Origin: Nannocystaceae bacterium
GTDB taxonomy: Bacteria; Myxococcota_A; Polyangia; Nannocystales; Nannocystaceae
Direction of reading: 5' to 3'
Length of the DNA stretch: 5,912 bases
NCBI GenBank assembly: GCA_016763875.1
Contig: JAESSZ010000981.1
Coordinates: forward strand, 1 to 5,912
The translations under genes and the position numbers were made by a program. The notes below the pieces were generated by a model that was given only the letters and a program-made list of their open reading frames with translations, ran no database searches and had not been told where the DNA came from. Shown here piece after piece: positions 1 through 5,475 of the stretch; position 1 is the first letter of the stretch, and each line of letters starts with the position of its first letter.

Positions 1-733
1 ACGCTGTGCTCTTCGAGGGTGATGATCCCGCCGGTCTCACGCGCAGCGGCCACAATCGCGACGGTGTCGATGGTTTTATGGTGTGCATGCTGAGCACCCG
101 GCACCCGATCCCCTCGGCCGCCAGAGTATCCGCGGCCGCGATGGCTTCACCGAGCACCCCGCCCGTCGCGATGAGCGTCATTGCCGAGCCTTCGCGAACG
201 ACGCGCGCACGACCCAGCTCGTACACATCGCCCGCGCTATGCGTCGAGTCCGCGGGGCCCTTGTCGAGCCGCAAATATCCAGGCCCCGACTTGGCGACCA
301 AGGCCCGCGTTGCACCCGCGGTCTCCCATCGATCTCCGGGAGAACACACCGTCATCTCCGGAAGCGCCCGCAAGATCGCCAGGTCTTCCGTTGCGTGATG
401 AGAGAATCCGAGTGGCCCGTAGCTGAAACCACCCCCGACCGCGACCGCGTTGACGTTGGCACCGTGGTAGCACGCGTCGTTTCGGAGCTGTTCCAGGCAA
501 CGCAGCGTGGTGAAGTTTCCGATGCTGTAGGTGAAGACGACACGACCGCTAAGCGCCAGGCCAGCACTTACGCCCGTCATGTTCTGCTCGGCAACCCCAA
601 CATTGAGAAACTGCTTCGGAAGCTCACTCTGAAACTCGTCCAGGACCGAGAAACCGAGGTCGCCCGTGACGAGCATGATGCGGTCGTCCTCTCGCGCGAG
701 TTCGAGAAGCTGCCGGATAAACTCATCGCGCAT
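1..733 (-). CDS. Split transketolase, C-terminal subunit (pyrimidine-binding domain and start of C-terminal domain); 3'-truncated by window edge, with an apparent frameshift
   Basis: With its partner this should form a ThDP-dependent transketolase-type enzyme that transfers a two-carbon ketol unit between sugars in the cytoplasm. About 220 residues read cleanly from the ATG at 733. Family features seen are VGVAEQNM (residues 45-52), whose Glu49 matches the catalytic Glu that activates the ThDP pyrimidine ring, the segment YSIGNF (69-74), and GFSHHATED (109-117). The C-terminal domain begins near residue 170. After MHTIK (216-220) the frame slips by one base: the expected continuation IDTVAIVAAARETGG followed by TLEEHS is encoded from position 71 down to 3 in the neighbouring frame. 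The original frame stays open but encodes unrelated sequence. The family is usually about 300-330 residues, so roughly 60-80 lie beyond position 1. The start overlaps the N-subunit gene by 11 bases and has a good GGAGG ahead of it. The family assignment is firm; the physiological substrate is unknown. Confidence 0.9.
   Translation of the reverse strand, partial: MRDEFIRQLLELAREDDRIMLVTGDLGFSVLDEFQSELPKQFLNVGVAEQNMTGVSAGLALSGRVVFTYSIGNFTTLRCLEQLRNDACYHGANVNAVAVGGGFSYGPLGFSHHATEDLAILRALPEMTVCSPGDRWETAGATRALVAKSGPGYLRLDKGPADSTHSAGDVYELGRARVVREGSAMTLIATGGVLGEAIAAADTLAAEGIGCRVLSMHTIKPSTPSRLWPLRVRPAGSSPSKSTA
69..79 (-). other. Apparent one-base deletion (frameshift point) in the transketolase C-subunit gene
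   Basis: Read on the minus strand, this stretch is ATA AAA CC followed by ATC GAC. The family sequence here is normally Ile-Lys-Pro-Ile/Leu-Asp, which needs one extra base (CCN, most simply CCC instead of CC). One more A in the A-run would also restore the frame and give Ile-Lys-Thr-Ile-Asp. Both candidate changes are homopolymer length changes, typical of sequencing or assembly error. A real inactivating mutation is possible. The A-run is short and no classical slippery heptamer is seen, so programmed frameshifting is the least likely reading. Confidence 0.85.
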
Positions 734-1568
734 CTGGGGCCTCCAGTTCTCGCATGGCAGCCTCGAACTCTTCGCCCTGAGGGCTGCGGTAATGCCAAAG
801 CACGGTGTTTTCCATGAACGACACCCCTTTGCCCTTTGTGGTGTGTGCGATGGCGACCGACGGCATCCCCGACTCAAAAGGGACGCCTCCGAGTGCCGTC
901 GTCAATGCCCCGTGGTCGTGACCGTCGACCTCGGCGACCGCCCAACCGAACGCACGCCATTTGTCGGCGAACGGCTCGAGCGCAAGCGTCTCCGCGACGG
1001 GCGCCAGACTTTGGATCTTGTTGTAGTCGACGACAACGGTCAGATTGTCGAGACGATGGTGTGCAGCGAACATCACCGCCTCCCAGACCGACCCCTCGTC
1101 GCATTCGCCATCACTGAGCACGACGAACACACGGTGGGCGTGGCCGTCGAGCTTTGCCGCTAGTGCCATGCCCGTACCAACGGACAGGCCATGCCCGAGC
1201 GAACCCGTTGATATCTCAACGCCGGGCACCCCTTTGTGCGAAACGTGGCCGCTGAGGCGAGACCCGTCTTGGCAGTGCGTGGCGAGTTCCGAGACCTCGA
1301 AGAATCCTCGCTCCGCCAGTGTCGCGTAGACACCGGAGCCAGCGTGTCCCTTGCTCAGAATGAAACGGTCCCGGTCTGCACGGTCGGGCCTCGCAGGGTC
1401 AACGCGAAGCACGCGTCCGTAGAGCACAGCCATGATGTCCGCCATCGACAACACTGAACCCACATGCGAGCTCTTTCCGGCTCGCGTCATGTTCACGGCG
1501 TGGCAGCGGATCCGTCGGGCGAGTTCTTCGGTGTCTTCGACCGGGTCCGGCCAGGATTCAGCGGGCAT
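723..1568 (-). CDS. Split transketolase, N-terminal (ThDP diphosphate-binding) subunit
   Basis: This 281-residue protein is the half of a two-gene transketolase that binds the ThDP diphosphate and Mg2+. Motifs in order are SSHVGS (33-38), SKGHAG (72-77), STGSLGHGLS (120-129), the ThDP motif starting SDGECDEG (152-159) with VWEA just after it and closing with DYNKIQ (181-186), and TTKGKG (243-248). Asp153 and Asn183 match the metal and diphosphate ligands; His35, His75 and His126 match conserved active-site histidines. The first residue of the usual GDG motif is Ser (SDG), a substitution I recall from related stand-alone N-subunits. The length fits the family (about 270-285). The ATG at 1568 overlaps the end of the upstream aminotransferase by 11 bases and has GGGAG seven bases ahead. 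Location next to sugar aminotransferases argues for a dedicated glycan or secondary-sugar role over the housekeeping pentose phosphate enzyme, but that is inference. Confidence 0.95.
   Translation of the reverse strand: MPAESWPDPVEDTEELARRIRCHAVNMTRAGKSSHVGSVLSMADIMAVLYGRVLRVDPARPDRADRDRFILSKGHAGSGVYATLAERGFFEVSELATHCQDGSRLSGHVSHKGVPGVEISTGSLGHGLSVGTGMALAAKLDGHAHRVFVVLSDGECDEGSVWEAVMFAAHHRLDNLTVVVDYNKIQSLAPVAETLALEPFADKWRAFGWAVAEVDGHDHGALTTALGGVPFESGMPSVAIAHTTKGKGVSFMENTVLWHYRSPQGEEFEAAMRELEAPDAR
740..744 (-). promoter_or_regulatory. Ribosome binding site for the transketolase C-subunit
   Basis: The minus strand reads GGAGG, then six bases (CCCCAG), then ATG at 733-731. This strong site lies inside the end of the N-subunit gene and fixes the start of the C-subunit, giving an 11-base overlap that suggests coupled, balanced synthesis of the two subunits. 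Confidence 0.75.
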
Positions 1569-2676
1569 CGTAGAACTCCCGAGTCACGGCGATCACGTGG
1601 TCAACATCGGCCTCCGACAGCAGCTGGTTCATCGGAAGCAGCAGACAACGCTCGAAGATCTTGGTGGTGTTGGGTGCATCTCCACGCACCGCCAGCTCCT
1701 TGATCGCATGCACGGGCTGTCCGCCCCATTGGATCAGTGTCCCTACGCCGTGCTCACCTAGAAACTCTTTGAGCTCGTCGCGACGATCGCCCTCGATCTC
1801 ATAGTTCTGGAAAACATCGATCCGTTCGGGGTCGGCCGCGGGACCCGGCGGCAAGACGAGGCCGCCGATCCCGGAGAGACCTTCGTCGTAGCGTTGAGCG
1901 AGCCCGCGCCGATGCTCGATGGTTTTTTCGTACGAACGAAACTGATGGTGGAGGACCGCGGCCTGCACGTTGTCGAGACGCGAGTTCAGCCCCCACTGCG
2001 TGATCCGCCCCTCGGGGCTGCGGCCATGGTCGCGCATCGCAGTGACCTGCGCGGCAACGGCCTCGTCGTCAGTGACCACCATGCCGCCGTCACCAAAGCA
2101 CCCAAGTAGCTTCGCGGGATAAAACGAGAACGCCGAAGCCCGCCCGAACGTTCCCGCTTGCTTGCCTTTGTAACTCGCGCCGAGCGCCTGGGCGGCATCC
2201 TCGACGATGGTCAGGTTCCGAGCAGCCGCGAGCTTCAACATCGGGTCCATGTCCGCGACCCGCCCGTTGAGTTGTACGGGCATCAAGAAGCGCGTCTTTT
2301 CGGTGATCGCCGCCTCGATGGTGCTCACATCGATCATGTGATCTGGGCCTGAGTCCACAACGACAGGCACTGCCCCACATGCGTTGATCGCGCCAGCTGT
2401 AGCCACGAACGTATGAGATGGGAGAATGACCTCGTCACCTGGCGCGACGCCACACGCCATCAGCGCGAGCTGCAAACCGTCCGTACAGTTGGCGACGCCC
2501 ACGGCGTGGCGGCATCCCACGAAACGAGCGAACGCAGACTCGAACTCCCGCAGGTCTTTCTGCATGATGTACGCGCCGCGGGACAAGACCTCGGTCATGA
2601 CCGACGTAAGCGCGTCCTGTTGCGACGAGAATAGGCGCGGGTAGTCAAAAAATGGGACTCGTCGGTTCTCAGGCAT
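1558..2676 (-). CDS. DegT/DnrJ/EryC1/StrS-family PLP-dependent sugar aminotransferase (canonical type)
   Basis: This 372-residue fold-type I PLP enzyme probably transaminates a keto-sugar, usually a nucleotide-bound keto-deoxysugar with glutamate as amino donor in this family. The N-terminal segment (about 1-55) leads into VGVANCTDGLQLAL (59-72), a phosphate-binding helix start, then GDEVILPSHTF (80-90). Asp160 in VEDAAQALGA matches the Asp that holds the PLP pyridine nitrogen. Lys189 in FSFYPAKLLG is the Schiff-base lysine, followed by GDGGMV (195-200). NSRLDNVQAA (231-240) is the usual dimer and substrate loop. One oddity is MPVQLNGR (132-139), where most relatives have His in a PVHLYG motif. 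The length is normal. The start overlaps the GNAT stop by 8 bases, with an AGAGAG-like site seven bases ahead. The sugar, the ring position aminated and the stereochemistry cannot be read from sequence. An AHBA-synthase-like or cyclitol role is an alternative, because this family includes such enzymes. Confidence 0.93.
   Translation of the reverse strand: MPENRRVPFFDYPRLFSSQQDALTSVMTEVLSRGAYIMQKDLREFESAFARFVGCRHAVGVANCTDGLQLALMACGVAPGDEVILPSHTFVATAGAINACGAVPVVVDSGPDHMIDVSTIEAAITEKTRFLMPVQLNGRVADMDPMLKLAAARNLTIVEDAAQALGASYKGKQAGTFGRASAFSFYPAKLLGCFGDGGMVVTDDEAVAAQVTAMRDHGRSPEGRITQWGLNSRLDNVQAAVLHHQFRSYEKTIEHRRGLAQRYDEGLSGIGGLVLPPGPAADPERIDVFQNYEIEGDRRDELKEFLGEHGVGTLIQWGGQPVHAIKELAVRGDAPNTTKIFERCLLLPMNQLLSEADVDHVIAVTREFYDAR
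1576..1580 (-). promoter_or_regulatory. Ribosome binding site for the transketolase N-subunit
   Basis: The minus strand reads GGGAG followed by seven bases and the ATG at 1568-1566. The site lies within the last codons of the preceding aminotransferase gene and supports the chosen start and the 11-base overlap. Confidence 0.65.
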
Positions 2677-3310
2677 CCTGCTGCTCTCTGCTCTTAGGAA
2701 TCGGATAGGTGTAAACGACTGACGCCGCGCCGTCGTGAACTTCGAGTTCTGTGACGCGGCGGGCGCTGAGGCGATCGTAGAACGCCTGCGCAGACCGTTG
2801 TCCGGCGCCGGTCACGATCCGGATCTTGTGAACGTTGCGCCTCCGGAACTCGGCAACAAGCTCAACAAAGAGACGCTTGCCCACGCCCTGGCCGCGGCAT
2901 GCTTCGGACACGCAGAAGTTCAAGATCTCGGCGCGGGGTAGCTCGACGGCGGTGGTCTTCGCTGGGTAGAGCAGCGTCTCTGCGACACGGCGGACAACCC
3001 CGAGCGACACGAGTTTGGGGAGCAGATGCCACGCAGCTCGCGGCCCATTGCGTGAAATCCCGAACTCAAGATACGCGCGGCGAGTGTCGGTCGTACCGCA
3101 GATGAAGCCCATGAGTTCGGCACCACGTGTGGCCGTGATGACAAACGCAGATCGCGAAGTTGCGAGCCCGTCGTACAGCGCGACGAGGAATGGCTGCCCA
3201 AGTGAACTCAGGAACCCCCCGACGATAGCCTCACGATGAAGGTCCGCGATCTCTCGCGAGAGCGCGGGCGCGAGCCCGTCGCGATGGTGCCCGATGACCA
3301 AGTCGTTCAC
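2669..3310 (-). CDS. GNAT-family N-acyltransferase, possibly acting on an amino sugar
   Basis: I place the start at the GTG at 3310, giving 213 residues. That GTG forms a 4-base GTGA overlap with the preceding stop. A longer in-frame ATG at 3400 exists but would overlap the aminotransferase gene by over 90 bases and add about 30 residues of unlike composition. The fold shows LMGFICGTTD (66-75), a central beta segment, and motif A at 129-146 with the acetyl-CoA pyrophosphate loop RGQGVG (139-144). A later segment IRIVTGAGQRSAQAFYDRL (163-181) is the typical GNAT beta5-alpha4 region with its Asn-like loop and the Tyr near the CoA sulphur. Position between two aminotransferases suggests that it acylates a newly formed sugar amine, as WecD- or FdtC-like enzymes do. 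The acceptor and the acyl group are not determinable here. The family call is solid; the amino-sugar role is inferred from context. Confidence 0.85.
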   Translation of the reverse strand: MNDLVIGHHRDGLAPALSREIADLHREAIVGGFLSSLGQPFLVALYDGLATSRSAFVITATRGAELMGFICGTTDTRRAYLEFGISRNGPRAAWHLLPKLVSLGVVRRVAETLLYPAKTTAVELPRAEILNFCVSEACRGQGVGKRLFVELVAEFRRRNVHKIRIVTGAGQRSAQAFYDRLSARRVTELEVHDGAASVVYTYPIPKSREQQDA

Positions 3311-4401
3311 CCCGCACCCCGCTTCAGAAATGCACACGCACGGTCCACGAAGCGATCGGTCACTCGTGCGTGGGTCGGAAGACTCACTACGGAAGCGCAC
3401 CGTTTCTCGGCCTGGAGGCAGCTCCCGGGCTGGTAACCGATGTCACGCAACTCCCCGTCTGAGAACGGGTGTACGGGCGTTGTGTACCACGCCGCGAGTT
3501 CAATCCCGGCCTTCCGTGCGGCGCGCAGCAGCCCCGACTTGTCGCTCACTTGCAGCGGCAACCGAGCGTAGACAACGTCTGCCCCGCTTGGCTCGGGGAA
3601 CAACCCGTCGTACGGCTGCAGCGCCTCAAGGTAACGCGCAACGATCGTCCGGCGACGCGCAGCATCGCTGTCAATCGCGCGTCGTTTCACGGCCAGAAGC
3701 ACGCGTTGCATCGGCGCCATGTCGAGTCGGAAGTCGTCGTCCATCTCACCGGGCGCGATCGTATTGTAGTTGCCTTCGACGGCCCCAAGCCTCGACAGCC
3801 TGCGAAAGGCACTACGGACGGGCCAGTACAGCCTCGGATGGTACACGGCGCCAAAGCCTACGTACTGCACTCCGAGTTTGAGCTGTCGCAACATGGAGGG
3901 TCGATGATAGCGAGCGTGCGCTGCTCGCATCACGATTGCGAGCTCCCCGTCGTTCACCTGCACCGAACCTCCGACACCAACGACCAGTGGTTTCCCCCAC
4001 TCGTACGAATAGAACGACGCGACACCAAACTCACCGAGCGCGCGATCGCCTAGCCGCCCCGATAGCGTGTGGCAGCAGTCTTCGATGACCGGCAGCCCGT
4101 GCTCCGCAGCCGACGCCATGATCTCATCCATCGCGGCAGGTAGACCAAACGTGTGCTGAGCGATGATCGCCTTGGTCGCGTTGGTGATCCGCGCCCGCAT
4201 CGAGGCGACGTCGATGTTCAAGCCCCGTGCTTCCACATCGGCGAAGACCGGCCGAGCACCCGTCGCGAGAATAGCCTCAGGGACCGCCACGCACGTATAG
4301 GCCTGGGTAATCACTTCGTCCCCATCGCCGACGCCGAGCGCCTCCAAAATCGCGTGCAGTCCCACGCGACCTCGGTAGTAGGTGAGTTCGTACCCCCTCA
4401 C
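3307..4401 (-). CDS. DegT/DnrJ/EryC1/StrS-family PLP aminotransferase, short N-terminus type
   Basis: This 364-residue protein starts at a GTG (4401) that overlaps the glycosyltransferase stop in a GTGA motif, with a GGGAAGAAG-like purine stretch upstream. The frame is open much further upstream, but that part only reads the glycosyltransferase gene out of frame and lacks family similarity. The domain begins almost at once: YYRGRVGLHAIL (8-19), GDEVITQAYTCVAVPEAI (27-44), and AQHTFGLPAAMDEI (81-94) with His83 in the place of the common PVHLYG histidine. Asp108 in VIEDCCHTLSG is the PLP pyridine partner, and Lys137 in YSYEWGKPL is the predicted Schiff-base lysine, followed by VGVGGSV instead of the usual GDGG. 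As I recall the family, this short-N-terminus branch with QHTFG and TCVAVP motifs occurs in other polysaccharide loci. It is clearly diverged from the second aminotransferase of the operon, so a recent duplication is unlikely and a different substrate is likely. Product unknown. Confidence 0.88.
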   Translation of the reverse strand: MRGYELTYYRGRVGLHAILEALGVGDGDEVITQAYTCVAVPEAILATGARPVFADVEARGLNIDVASMRARITNATKAIIAQHTFGLPAAMDEIMASAAEHGLPVIEDCCHTLSGRLGDRALGEFGVASFYSYEWGKPLVVGVGGSVQVNDGELAIVMRAAHARYHRPSMLRQLKLGVQYVGFGAVYHPRLYWPVRSAFRRLSRLGAVEGNYNTIAPGEMDDDFRLDMAPMQRVLLAVKRRAIDSDAARRRTIVARYLEALQPYDGLFPEPSGADVVYARLPLQVSDKSGLLRAARKAGIELAAWYTTPVHPFSDGELRDIGYQPGSCLQAEKRCASVVSLPTHARVTDRFVDRACAFLKRGAG

Positions 4402-5417
4402 CGCTGCTTCTTCCCTGCGACAAGTGCCCGGGCGAGGCCCTGCAATGAGGCTAGCCCGTAGCCAAAGTGCGTCATCGCGAACACGAGCACCAGGTGCGGC
4501 ACAAGCGTCACGTCGCCATGCCGCATCGCCGTCCGCAACGAAACACCAGCGTTCGCTGCCCAATAGAGCACGACGGGGAGCAACGAGACCCAGCCGATCG
4601 TCGGCCCAAGCCCGAGGGCAAGGACCGCAAGCAAGTGCGAAAAGACCAACACCATCGGCACCAGGTTGCGCCACGACACCATGGGCACATCCGTGAACCG
4701 TCGCGCATAGAACAGCCAGAAGGCCCCGTCGTAGTTCCAGCGCCAGTAGTCGGAGGCGCGTCCTCTCGGGTAGTACAAGCACCGGACTTCCGGGTCGAGG
4801 ATGATGGTGCCTCCCGCGGCGATGAAGCGGCGGTTGAACTCGCGGTCCTGGGTTCGGATGAGGTCTTCGTTGAACAAGCCGACCCGGTCGAACACATCGC
4901 GGCGGAAGCACCCACCAAAGACCGAGTCGACCGAGCGAACACGATCGGTCCCCGTCCTGTAGTGGGCGTCTCCAGCGGCAAACCGATGCGAGATCGCAAG
5001 ACCGACAGCCTGCGCCATGCGAGTCCCTCCCACGTAGGTTTCTCGAACGCCGCCCGTATTGTCTGCGTCGTAGCGGTCGAGGTCTTCGACCAAGCGACGG
5101 ATGTAGTTCGTCGGGTACGAAGCGTGCGCGTCGGCCCGAATGACGACGTCCGAAGTTGTCTCCCGAATCCCGAGGTTGAGGCCATGGGGCTTGAGACGCG
5201 CCGCGTTGTGGACCACGCGAACGTTGCCAGCCGCGGCGGCGATACCTCGCACGCACTCAAGAGTGCCGTCATCGCTGCCACCATCGAGCACGACCAACTC
5301 CATCTTGTCAGCGGGGTAGTCGTTGGCGAGCAGTGATTCCAGGCATGGCCCGATCCACTGCGCCTCGTTGTAGCAGGGGATTAGGACGCTCACAGTCGGT
5401 GTGGAACCCTCGGCCAA
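4398..5417 (-). CDS. Family 2 glycosyltransferase, ExoA-like, with C-terminal membrane segments
   Basis: This 339-residue enzyme should transfer a sugar from a nucleotide donor onto a lipid-linked glycan at the inner face of the membrane. The GT-A fold opens with VSVLIPCYNEAQWI (9-22), then VVLDGGSDDGT (42-52), whose Asp45 contacts the nucleotide, and the metal-binding region RADAHASYP (94-102). FGGCFRRD (167-174) and the TQDREFNRR segment (189-197), in the position of the usual ED motif, supply the acceptor side and catalytic base. The pattern with ADAHA and a trailing YPRGR (216-220) is that of succinoglycan ExoA-like GT2 enzymes. About 85 C-terminal residues hold three hydrophobic stretches (roughly 252-270, 273-295 and 304-325). 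The start is a TTG at 5417. An in-frame TGA lies at 5423-5421, and GAGGAG sits six bases ahead of the TTG; a GTG at residue 9 is the only close alternative. This is the first gene of the minus-strand operon. Donor and acceptor are unknown. Confidence 0.93.
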   Translation of the reverse strand: MAEGSTPTVSVLIPCYNEAQWIGPCLESLLANDYPADKMELVVLDGGSDDGTLECVRGIAAAAGNVRVVHNAARLKPHGLNLGIRETTSDVVIRADAHASYPTNYIRRLVEDLDRYDADNTGGVRETYVGGTRMAQAVGLAISHRFAAGDAHYRTGTDRVRSVDSVFGGCFRRDVFDRVGLFNEDLIRTQDREFNRRFIAAGGTIILDPEVRCLYYPRGRASDYWRWNYDGAFWLFYARRFTDVPMVSWRNLVPMVLVFSHLLAVLALGLGPTIGWVSLLPVVLYWAANAGVSLRTAMRHGDVTLVPHLVLVFAMTHFGYGLASLQGLARALVAGKKQR

Positions 5418-5475
5418 CTCTCACTCCTCACGCATTCGGCAACTAAATTGGCGAGAATTCACGGCAGGGTGAACT
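5418..5475. promoter_or_regulatory. Short divergent intergenic region, expected to hold promoters for both directions
   Basis: Only 58 bases separate the two divergent genes, so at least part of the control region for the six-gene operon and for the methyltransferase must lie here or inside the neighbouring coding sequences. The middle (about 5441-5450, AACTAAATTG) is richer in A and T than the flanks and could hold a -10-like element. I cannot identify a convincing -35/-10 pair, operator palindrome or terminator. The promoter role rests on geometry only. Confidence 0.45.
5424..5429 (-). promoter_or_regulatory. Strong ribosome binding site deciding a TTG start for the glycosyltransferase
   Basis: The minus strand reads GAGGAG, then six bases, then TTG at 5417-5415. 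The frame is closed by TGA at 5423-5421, so no ATG further upstream can serve (the ATG at 5435 runs straight into that TGA). This supports a non-ATG start, which may lower translation of the first gene. Confidence 0.7.

Noticed and set aside
69..79. Programmed ribosomal frameshift in the transketolase C-subunit
   Set aside because: A -1 shift on the AAAA run could join the frames, but the site is not a standard XXXYYYZ heptamer and transketolase genes are not known to me to use recoding. A missing base is simpler.
83..817. Plus-strand 244-codon open frame opposite the transketolase C-subunit
   Set aside because: The opposite strand encodes conserved transketolase motifs. This frame has no recognisable domain and arises from high-GC codon bias.
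3311..3400. N-terminal extension of the GNAT protein from an ATG at 3400
   Set aside because: It would overlap the preceding gene by over 90 bases and adds about 30 Ser/Arg/Cys-containing residues outside the GNAT fold. The GTG at 3310 gives the same GTGA junction as the neighbouring gene pair.
3294..3881. Plus-strand 195-codon open frame opposite the second half of the short aminotransferase
   Set aside because: The composition is dominated by Arg, Ser, Thr and Ala without any motif. It lies antisense to a well-supported aminotransferase.
3307..5256. A single 649-residue minus-strand open frame that looks like a fusion protein
   Set aside because: Only the last 364 codons resemble a protein family (DegT aminotransferase). 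The first part reads the glycosyltransferase gene out of frame, is Arg-rich and low in complexity, and the true start is the GTG at 4401 overlapping the glycosyltransferase stop.
4467..5336. Plus-strand 289-codon open frame antisense to the glycosyltransferase
   Set aside because: It is an antisense shadow of a clear GT2 gene in high-GC DNA. Its translation is rich in Arg, His and Val without domain motifs.
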